Origin: Rutidosis leptorrhynchoides
Lineage: Eukaryota > Streptophyta > Magnoliopsida > Asterales > Asteraceae
Reading direction: 5' to 3'
Assembly: GCF_046630445.1 (NCBI RefSeq)
Contig: NC_092341.1
Location: forward strand, 255,159,501 to 255,223,500
Length of the DNA: 64,000 nucleotides
Shown in pieces: positions 12,584 to 21,326 of this stretch. Numbering within the stretch: position 1 is the stretch's first letter; the number at the start of each line of letters is the position of its first letter. A model generated the notes under the pieces. That model made no database searches. It was not told the origin of the DNA and saw only the letters and a program-made list of their open reading frames with translations. The translations under genes and the position numbers were made by a program.

Positions 12584-13574
12584 GGTCGAAGGCCAATTGA
12601 ATATATGAAACAGTTACAAAATTATCAAGACTCAACATTATGGACTTTGCTTATCATGTCGAAATCATATAAAGATTAAGTTTAAATTTAGTCAAAAATT
12701 TACGGGTCGTCACAATATAACTCTGGATATATGTTAATATATATGAATCAAGATTTCTGTAATTTTTTCATGATTTTAGACGAAGTGAAAGTATTTTTCA
12801 AAAATTCATTAGTTGACTGATGACAGATTTTATCCGAATCTGTCCACCGTTACAAGTTAATGGCATAAGCCTAACTTCGACTATGAAACCAAAACTTTTC
12901 GATTATGTTCTGAAAACAAAACATATTAAGGAGTCTCTAGCAACTTGATTCATTAAAAACCATGTAGTAACAAATAATTTATGAACCGAAAGATTTGGCT
13001 AAGATTAATCTTGTATGCTTAATCAATCTTACTAGAAAACTATGTTAACTAAGACCTGGGCTATTTTCCTTGATAACACCTGTTAGTGTATATGTTAATG
13101 ACTAAAATATAGAAGGAAAATTAAAAATATTGAGTTTAGCTATTTTTCATAGCCTACGGATTGTTCCTATGACGAATTATTGAACTGTACTGACAGATTT
13201 ACGCACCTGTGACAAAATGAAATTTTAACTAACCTATACTCCGATTTAGAACATATGCCGATTATGGCTGGTTATAGGACTCAAATACCTTTCCAATAAT
13301 GACTCTTACACCTATAGAAGTCGAACACACTATGAGATATACCTATCGGGAGTTGACTATTTAAAATCAGGAAATCTATATAAGATTTAAAATAAGACTA
13401 ACAACTAATTACTAACTTAAACAAGTAAAAATATTATATAATTAATATATAAACTTGTTTTATCAATATTATATGTTAATAAATATATATATATGATATA
13501 GGTTCGTGAATCCGAGACAAACCCTGCACTTATTCAGTGCCGTCATATACATAATTGCTACGAAATACAGTATT

Positions 13575-14088
13575 GTGAGTTTCATTACTCCCTTTTTATA
13601 TATATTTTTGGGCTGAGAATACATGCGCTTTTTTATAACTGTTTTACGAAATGGACACAAGTACTAAAAACATATTATACGTTGAGTTGTACCACTTCGG
13701 ATATTTTTCCCTAATAGCTTGGTAACTAATATTTACATGTTGTAAGAGCATGTAAGCGCGAATCCTATTGATAGATCTATCGGGTTTGACAACCCCAACC
13801 GGGCTAGTCACTCTAGTATCGTAAACGGTTGCATAGTACTTCATTTTTACTACACTTGGTACAGTGTAGGGAGATTTCATAATAAAGGGAATATGCCACA
13901 TTAATTGTTAAGTATGGTTACCGAAGCGCTCAACAACTTATAGAATACTTTTATACACTTGCGAGTGTACGGATATCAATGGAAACTGAAATCTTGTGGT
14001 CTATTACTATTACGGAAATAATTGATTATGATAAACTAATGAACTCACCAACCTTTTGGTTGACACTTTAAAGCATGTTTATTCTCAG
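13575..14088 (+). other. Predicted LTR leader intron, NA1 5' LTR
   Basis: Donor ATT|GTGAGTTTC at 13575, acceptor TTTATTCTCAG ending 14088, 514 nt, identical spacing in the 3' LTR (31930-32443). Contains the palindrome GATAGATCTATC (13770-13781). A CAACC-TTTT-GGTTG stem-loop precedes the acceptor. Confidence 0.45.
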
Positions 14089-14404
14089 GTATTAAAGAAA
14101 TCTTCCGCTGTGCATTAGCTCATTTTAAGGATATTAATTGGAGTCATTCGTGATATACTTTAAAAGACGTTGCATTCGAGTCGTTGCATTTGATTCGTTG
14201 AGTTCATCAAGATTAATATTAAGTCAATTATAGTAGGATGTAATATGAAATGGTATGCATGCCGTCAATTTTTGATGTAAAGAAAGTTTGTCTTTTAAAA
14301 ACGAATGCAATGTTTGTAAAATGTATCATATAGAGGTCAAATACCTCGCGATGTAATCAACTATTGTGAATCGTTTAGAATGTATATGAACGAGTCCTTT
14401 CAGT

Positions 14405-14420
14405 TGGTATCAGAATGGTG
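14405..14420 (+). other. NA1 primer-binding site
   Basis: TGGTATCAGAATGGTG, two bases after the LTR. It matches the initiator-Met tRNA 3' end site TGGTATCAGAGC for the first ten bases; the C-proximal part is altered. Confidence 0.8.
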
Positions 14421-14807
14421 GTCTTAGCAAACTAGGTCTGCATTAGTGTGTCTAACTGATAGTCATTAGGATGCATTAGTGAGTCTGGACTTCGACCGTG
14501 TCTGCATGTCAAAAGTTTTGCTCATCATTTTTGTCGAAAATTACCTGCTTATCATTCTTAGTCTAGACACATCTTATTGCATTGATTGCATGAATAGTGT
14601 ATAGATAAAATTCATATCTTAGCGTATCTGCTAATTCATATTTTAGCGTATCTGTTACTGTAAACTTTGCCTGACATAATTCGTAAATTCCTCCGTAATC
14701 TACGAAACCTTTTGTTTTATATATATAGATATTCTATGTAATTAGAATACCACCTAATAGCCAGAAAATTATTTCATATCGAAATATCCTTTATTCAATT
14801 GTACGAA

Positions 14808-14877
14808 ATGGACTTCGTCATTAGTTCAAGTCCCTCGAATTCCGAAATGGAATCCCACCCAAGCTCCGAAAGCAGTG
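14808..14877 (+). CDS. NA1 ORF, first part (split by TEK1)
   Basis: An ATG at 14808 opens a Ser-rich N-terminus (MDFVISSSPSNSEMES, then more Ser). After 70 nt it is cut by TEK1 at the CAGTG target site. Its frame continues exactly at 26697 once TEK1 and one CAGTG are removed (70 plus 365 nt equals 145 codons). The homologous NA2 protein starts MNFSNSSSSNGSV, which supports this start. Confidence 0.7.
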
Positions 14878-15373
14878 TGTAACGACCCAGATTTTTCCGA
14901 TCGTTTTATGCTTATGAGATTAATATTTACATAAAATAAACCTTACCAACATGATAAGCAATCCAAACTGTTGAGACTTATGTTTTTGAAAAGAGTTTCA
15001 CACAACGTTTGACCGTCCAATTTGACCGATGATATCACGAACTATATAACACACGATAATTATACGATTATGTATATGTACATATCTATACATATTTAAC
15101 ATGATTTAAGGATGGTTTAACATTTCATTGTGAACTAACAACAATGAGTTATAAGTATACTTTGAGACCACTAACTTAAGTTTTCAAAACGATAACTATA
15201 TGTAACGTTCTTTGACATATATACTTACAATCTATAATGTGTTGGTGATCTATGTCACCAATATGATTTAAGTGTAATGGGATTAATTTATAACCAAAAT
15301 AATCTTGATAAATATCGAACAAGTTTGGGGAAGTGTGGAGTGCACACTTGTTTGAACTTATCTTGATTATGAC

Positions 15374-15452
15374 GGGGGTTCAGGGGCAGCGCCCCCGATA
15401 AGCAGGGTCCAAGGGGTGGCAACCCCTGGCGGGGTCCAAGGGCAGAGCCTCT
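15374..15452 (+). repeat. Three tandem GC-rich hairpins in TEK1 U3
   Basis: GGGGCAGCGCCCC, GGGGTGGCAACCCC and GGGCAGAGCCTCT-type stems in a row, linked by a GGGTCCAAGG spacer. The 3' LTR copy (23343-23423) has all three stems intact, including GGGGCAGAGCCCC. Confidence 0.9.
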
Positions 15453-16604
15453 GGCTGGGTTTGACCCGGTTTGACCCAAAAATAAAAGCCCAGTTTTGAG
15501 CCTCTTTTACAGTTATAAACCCGTCCATATTTAAATTCTCGTTCCGATTCCTCAAAATTTCTACAAGTATATCTAGGGTATATGTAACCGTATTATACCC
15601 AGCTTCTATACGTATTTACTATTGGTATATACCAACAATAAACTTCAATGATTAGCCACTAGACATGATGTTACATGTGGGAACCAGCCATTTAACCTCA
15701 TGTGTGACTTTTGTGCAAGAAAACAAACTAAATCTCCTATATATCCATCCCATAATCATGCTATTTTGCACACACACACATACAATTTCATTTCCAATTT
15801 TCTTTCAAGTTAATTCACTCCCTAATCTCTCTTCATTTACCTACTCAAGAACGTATCAATATAGTCATCCGATTTCAAGGAGATTACTTCCAATCTTTCA
15901 ATCCCACTCCACCACTCTTTTGATTCCAAGATTTTTCTTACCTTTTCCAGTAGCTTTGTCCAAGTAACTTGAAGTAGTAACCTTATTCATAACCTTATTC
16001 GATTCATATTTATATAGCTATCTTATTTTGTGTTGTAGAATTTTAACAACAAGAACATAGTTTGAGTGATTTCAAACTTGTTCGCAAACTAAATAGATCC
16101 TTCTAATTTGATTTTTAAAAACACTTCAAGACCTGTAATATATCATATTATGACAAAATCGGATTAATCATATCTTGGCTAATTAACATAATATTTAATA
16201 TATATTTACTTATGATTTGATTTTATATATTTCAGGACCACTCGTAAACAACACGAGAAGATTAATCATAAGACCTCATGATTGTACGCAACACGTCATT
16301 TGACAACACGGTACTTTATGTACGCAACACGTCACTTGACAACATGGTACCATGGGTCGAGATTAATTCTGATCAATACGAATACGATGGGGTCTTTATT
16401 TATTTTATTTAAGCAACTAATTATGGACGACTAACATCGGACTGCTAACTACGGACTAAGAAAATATTAAAAGTATTAAAAGTATATATATATTTATATA
16501 TGTAATGATTACTTAAAAAGAAAATATGTTAATATATTATATATATGGATAGGTTCGTGATATCTATCGGAGACCAAGTTGAGTTAAATACCTTCAAGAC
16601 AAAA

Positions 16605-17082
16605 GTGAGTATATAGTCCCACTTTTAAACTCTAAATATTTCGGGATGAGAATACATGCATTTTATGATTTACATTATGGACACAAGTGATTAAAAATAT
16701 ATATTCTACTTTGAGTTGTACCACTGGCATACTTCCCTGTAACTTGGTAACTACTATTTACATGAGGTATTGTAAACGCGAATCCTGTTGATAGATCTAT
16801 CGGGCCTGACAACCCCAACCGGACTGGACGACCAGTATTCAATGGTTGCACAGTACTTCGTTTCGGTGACTACACTTGGTACGGTGTAGTAAGATTTCAT
16901 AATAAAGGGAATATGCGACGTTGATTAAATGTTAAGTATGGTTATCAAGTGCTCAACAACTTAGAATATTTTTATTAGAACGTTTATATATGAAATCTTG
17001 TGGTCTATATTTATAACTCTGCCGGCATTAAACCTATATCTCACCAACTTTATGTTGACGTTTTAAGCATGTTTATTCTCAG
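16605..17082 (+). other. Predicted LTR leader intron, TEK1 5' LTR
   Basis: Donor AAAA|GTGAGTAT at 16605, acceptor TTTATTCTCAG ending 17082 (478 nt; the same 478 nt at 25875-26352 in the 3' LTR). Contains palindrome GATAGATCTATC at 16790-16801. CAAC-TTTAT-GTTG stem-loop just before the acceptor. Confidence 0.45.
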
Positions 17083-17423
17083 GTGATAAATAAAAGCTTC
17101 CGCTGCAACATGTTGAATTTAAGCAAGATCTTGAGTATGCATATTTGTGTCAAAAATAAAACTGCATATCGGAGGATTTGTAATGTAAAATATGTTGGAA
17201 GTCGTATTGTTATTATCACATGTAAAGTTTGTAAGTCTAAGATTATCGCTAAACGATAATCATTATTAAGTTGTTTAAACCTTGTATTTGTAATAAAAGC
17301 TATGGTTTGTATTGTAAAAACGAATGCAGTTTTTGAAAAATGTCGCATATAGAGGTCAATACCTCGCGATGAAATCATATGTTATTGTATTCGTCCTTAT
17401 GGTTAAGGACGGGTTATGACATG

Positions 17424-17436
17424 TGGTATCAGAGCG
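17424..17436 (+). other. TEK1 primer-binding site
   Basis: TGGTATCAGAGCG two bases after the 5' LTR, complementary to the 3' end of plant initiator-Met tRNA. Confidence 0.92.
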
Positions 17437-17612
17437 TTGGTCTTAGAGAACCATAAAATTTACATTAGTGTGTCTTATCGAGTTTATTAGGATGCATTAG
17501 GGAGTCTGGACTTTGACCGTGTTTGATTTCGAAAACTATTGCTTATCCTTGTTGGTTAAAAATTAATATGTAAATATTATGTGGTATTAACGTGCTAGTT
17601 GTTATGTGATAG

Positions 17613-18011
17613 ATGTCTGGCTTAGAACTTATTATCACATTCAGCGACTCCGAACCAGAATCTTCAGATGGTGTTCCAGTCATTAACCTATCCGATGATG
17701 AAAACGACACCTTTGGGGAAGACTCACAAGTTCCGGATGAATCAATTGAAGAGGAACCAGAAAGTGATCCTGAGGAGGAAGAAATACAGGAAATTACGAA
17801 AGATAAGTTCGAACGAGGAAAGAAACGAAAGGCTACTGAAATGGAAAATCCAAATCCCGAGTCTAGAGAGAATGTTGTCACACCAACTCCACCAGATACT
17901 TCCACACCTATTCCTGCTATTCCTATTAGTTCTATCCCGACATCCAGTTCTTCGGTTCCTCAGCTAAAACTCAGGGAGACAACCAGGATAACCTTTAAGC
18001 GATTTCTTTGA
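17613..18011 (+). CDS. TEK1 ORF1: small acidic protein ahead of gag
   Basis: 132 residues from ATG 17613 to TGA. Residues about 10-70 are strongly acidic (SDSEPESSDG, SDDENDTFGED, EEEPESDPEEEE); a short basic patch follows (FERGKKRKATE), then a Pro/Ser/Thr-rich tail. No known domain; probably disordered. It sits between the primer site and gag, the same position as the ORF of NA1 and NA2, but the sequences do not match. It is intact although pol is not. The role is unknown; the basic patch could act as a nuclear localisation signal (inference). Confidence 0.55.
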   Translation: MSGLELIITFSDSEPESSDGVPVINLSDDENDTFGEDSQVPDESIEEEPESDPEEEEIQEITKDKFERGKKRKATEMENPNPESRENVVTPTPPDTSTPIPAIPISSIPTSSSSVPQLKLRETTRITFKRFL

Positions 18012-18221
18012 ACACAAACGCTTTGGGTTAAATGATGCGCTGTTGTTTTAAACCATGGGATCATATAATATTTTGTATAATATTACTAGTGTGGTTTGCT
18101 TAATGTTTGATGTAAGATAAGCATATGTAAAATAGTGAAGTGTGAAATGCAATAATTTTCCATGGTTAAGTATTATTTGGTGGTAGTAATTGATTTTCGT
18201 ACTAAGCTATTAAGTATGAAC

Positions 18222-18242
18222 TTTAACGGGTAGGTACTACCC
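18222..18242 (+). other. Internal polypurine-tract-like motif
   Basis: TTTAACGGGTAGGTA sits between ORF1 and gag and matches the motif directly before the NA1 3' LTR (29938-29953), and with one change that of TEK1 (22831-22846). Confidence 0.55.
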
Positions 18243-18393
18243 TAGATATAATTATAAAACGCTAATAAGAAGAAAAGGCTTTTATAATAATAACTGGTTC
18301 ATATTATTAATAAGCTACGATGTACTGTAAATACATACTACATCTATAATGTTCCATGTGAATAATTATTTTTTTTCATTCTTGTTGAAGATT

Positions 18394-19428
18394 ATGGCGC
18401 GATTGAACCGGATGACGGAACAAGAAATCCAGGAACTCATCAATCAGCGAGTGAATGATAGAATGTTATGGGTCGAGGCTGCAAGAGGTGCTGCAGTTAA
18501 CCCAAATCCTCATGTGGGGTGCACTTACAAAACTTTTCAAGGATGCAAGCCCTCATCATTCAGTGGAACAGAAGGACCGGTTGGTTTAACCCGGTGGATC
18601 GAAAAGATTGAGTATGTGTTTAAAATCAGTGGTTGTATTGAGAAGGACATGACCAAGTATGCATCGTGCACCCTACAAGATAGTGCACTCACGTGGTGGA
18701 AAAACTATGTGAAGGCCGTAGGAGGAGATGTAGCTTATGATATTCCTTGGGAAGAATTCAAAACAATGCTAATCAACGAATATTGTCCAAGGAACGAGGT
18801 TAGGAAGTTGGAAGCTGAATTACGAAGCCTGAAAGTTGTTGGTACTGAACTCACCAACTATAAACAGCGATTCATGGAATTAGCTTTGCTATGTCCCGAA
18901 TTGATACCAACCGAAGAACGGAAGATTGAACTGTACAAAGACGGTTTGCCTAAAAAGGTCAAGGCAAATGTTACAGCATCCAAACCCAAGACTATTCATG
19001 AAGCTATCACCATGGCGAACGAGTTGATGGACCAGATTATTCTGGATAAGAATGCCGATGTCAAGACATCGGGAAATAAAAGAAAGTGGGAAGGTAATCA
19101 TCAACAATCCAACAAGAAACAAGAAACCACGCAAGGTGCGGGTAGCGGTTCAAACTCAGGTTACAAAGGACGAAATCCTTTATGTAACAGATGCCATAAA
19201 CATCACTCTGGTTATTGTAATGTGGTGTGCAACAATTGTAATCGAAAAGGTCATCTTGCTGAAGATTGTAGGGTTCCCGCTACAAATACAAACGGTACCA
19301 ACACTCCTGCCACCAATGCAAATAGAACTGCCTTGGCCACTGTTACTTGTTATGGGTGTGGGAAACAGGGTCATTATAAGAGTCAGTGCCCGAATCCAGA
19401 GAAGAATAACGGATCTGCACGTGGATGA
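18394..19428 (+). CDS. gag: TEK1 Gag
   Basis: Starting at ATG 18394 (344 codons). N-terminal MARLNRMTEQEIQELI helix; a retrotransposon gag domain over about residues 60-210 (LTRWIEKIEYVF, WWKNYV, EYCPRNEVRKLEAELRSL, LPKKVKANV); a basic Gln/Asn-rich linker; then a CX2C-like LCNRCHKHHSGYC, a knuckle CNNCNRKGHLAEDC and a second CYGCGKQGHYKSQC. Gag forms the particle and binds genomic RNA. The stop at 19426 is TGA; the next codon continues in the same frame into protease. Related elements read ARGRAF here, so the TGA is probably a CGA-to-TGA mutation, and gag-pol was one frame (inference). Confidence 0.9.
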   Translation: MARLNRMTEQEIQELINQRVNDRMLWVEAARGAAVNPNPHVGCTYKTFQGCKPSSFSGTEGPVGLTRWIEKIEYVFKISGCIEKDMTKYASCTLQDSALTWWKNYVKAVGGDVAYDIPWEEFKTMLINEYCPRNEVRKLEAELRSLKVVGTELTNYKQRFMELALLCPELIPTEERKIELYKDGLPKKVKANVTASKPKTIHEAITMANELMDQIILDKNADVKTSGNKRKWEGNHQQSNKKQETTQGAGSGSNSGYKGRNPLCNRCHKHHSGYCNVVCNNCNRKGHLAEDCRVPATNTNGTNTPATNANRTALATVTCYGCGKQGHYKSQCPNPEKNNGSARG

Positions 19429-20382
19429 GCATTTGTTATTAATGCTAGAGAGGCGTATGAAGACCCGGAGCTTGTTACGGGTACGTTTACCATTAATAAC
19501 TTATCCACATCTATTATATTTGATACTGGTGCCGATAGAAGTTACGTGTGTAGAGACTTTCACGCTACATTGAATTGTTCATCATTACCTCTAGATGCTA
19601 AGTACATGATTGAGTTAGCTAATGGTAAACTAATTAAAGCCGATAAAATTTGCCGTGATTGTAAAATAAATTTAGCCGGAGAAACATTTAAGATTGATTT
19701 GATACCCGTAGAATTAGGAAGTTTTGATGTAATAGTCGGCATGGACTGGATGTCCAAAATAGGAGCTGAAGTTGTGTGCGCCAAGAAGGCAATTCGCATT
19801 CCTCGTAAGGATAGAACGCCATTAATGATTTATGGAGAGAAGGGTAACTCAAATCTAAAACTCATTAGTTGTTTGAAAGCTCAAAAGTGCTTGAAGAAAG
19901 GGTGCTATGCTATCCAAGCACATGTTAATAAAGTCGAAACGAAGGAAAAAGTGAAGAGCATCAACGACGTGCCTGTGGCAAGAGATTTTCTTGAAGTATT
20001 TTCGGAAGAGTTGCCGGGATTACCTCCATTTAGATCTGTAGAATTTCAAATAGATCTAGTACCAGGAGCTGCACCAGTGGCTCGTGCTCCATATAGACTT
20101 GCACCATCTGAGATGAAAGAGTTACAAAGCCAGTTACAAGAATTACTGGACCGTGGTTTCATTCGACCGAGCACTTCACCGTGGGGAGCTCCGATTTTAT
20201 TCGTCAAGAAGAAAGATGGATCTTTCCGAATGTGTATAGATTATCGTGAATTAAATAAGTTAACTATCAAGAATCGGTATCCACTACCGAGAATTGATGA
20301 CTTATTTGATCAATTACAAGGATCATGTCTTTACTCAAAAATCGACCTAAGGTCGGGCTATCATCAACTACGCGTCAAATAA
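19429..20382 (+). pseudogene. pol: TEK1 protease and first half of reverse transcriptase
   Basis: It continues the gag frame after the TGA. The aspartic protease catalytic loop is [10 protein letters not shown] (about 19520), followed by [18 protein letters not shown]. The RT N-terminal region carries [32 protein letters not shown] and the [13 protein letters not shown] block. It ends at TAA (20380-20382), where homologues read an acidic codon in [13 protein letters not shown] fingers and palm are intact up to there. Downstream sequence stays in the same frame, so only the stop breaks it. Confidence 0.92.
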
Positions 20383-21326
20383 GAAAATATTCCGAAAACT
20401 GCTTTTCGGACACGCTACGGTCATTATGAATTTTTGGTCATGCCATTTGGGTTGACTAATGCGCCAGCTATATTCATGGACCTCATGAATCGAGTTTGTA
20501 GTCCGTATTTAGATAAGTTTGTTATCGTTTTCATTGACGATATTCTTATCTATTCCAAGAGGGAGCAAGAGCATGAGCAGCATTTAAGGTTGGTATTAGA
20601 ATTGTTAAGAAAAGAACAGTTATACGCCAAATTTTCTAAGTGTGCATTTTGGTTGAAAGAAGTGCAATTTCTTGGCCACGTTGTTAGTAGCAAAGGAATT
20701 CAGGTTGATCCAGCTAAAATTGAGGCCATTGAAAAATGGGAGACTCCTAAGACACCAACGTAGATACGCCAATTTTTAGGTTTAGTTAGTTATTATAGAA
20801 GGTTTATTCAAGATTTTTCCCGAATAGCTAAACCATTAACAGCATTAACGCAAAAAGGGAAGAAGTGCGAATGGACTTCTGAGCAAGAGAGTGCATTTCA
20901 ATTACTGAAGAAGAAGTTAACTCAACACCTATTTTATCATTACCTGAAGGGAACGATGATTTTGAGATATATTGTGACGCTTCGCGACAAGGTTTTGGTT
21001 GCGTCCTTATGCAACGGAAGAAAGTTATAGCATACGCATCCCGACAATTGAAGATTCACGAGCGGAATTATACGACGCATGATTTAGAATTAGGAGCAGT
21101 AGTGTTTGCATTGAAGATATGGAGACACTATTTATATGGGCTTAAATGCACTGTGTTTACTGATCATAAAAGCCTTCAACATATTTTTGATCAGAAACAG
21201 CTGAACATGAGGCAACGTAGGTGGGTCGAGCTGATAAACGACTATGATTGTGAGATTCGCTATCATCCCGGGAAAGCGAATGTAGTGGCCGATGCTCTAA
21301 GCAGAAAGGAACGGGAACTAATTCGA
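20383..21326 (+). pseudogene. pol: TEK1 reverse transcriptase C-terminal half and RNase H
   Basis: It resumes with [23 protein letters not shown], shown in part. The catalytic box is [10 protein letters not shown] (about 20535); then the thumb ([21 protein letters not shown]). TAG at 20761 interrupts KTPT|IRQFLGL (probably GAG to TAG). A one-base deletion near 20925, after KKKLTQ, shifts frame. RNase H then reads [54 protein letters not shown] and ends near [10 protein letters not shown] (about 21300). Confidence 0.9.

Larger units (their letters stand above)
14878..17421 (+). repeat. TEK1 5' LTR
   Basis: 2,544 bp. U3 carries three consecutive GC hairpins at 15374-15452. A TATATAT box is at 15738. 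The predicted leader intron is 16605-17082. A stem-loop GAGGTCAATACCTC lies at 17352-17365. The 3' LTR matches except for an inserted LINE and an expanded TA tract. The small frame at 15665-15967 is kept in both LTRs only because LTRs are copies; I do not regard it as a gene. Confidence 0.92.

Noticed and set aside
15665-15967. 100-codon ORF in both TEK1 LTRs
   Set aside because: AT/pyrimidine-rich LTR leader with no homology that I recognise; open by chance and copied with the LTR.
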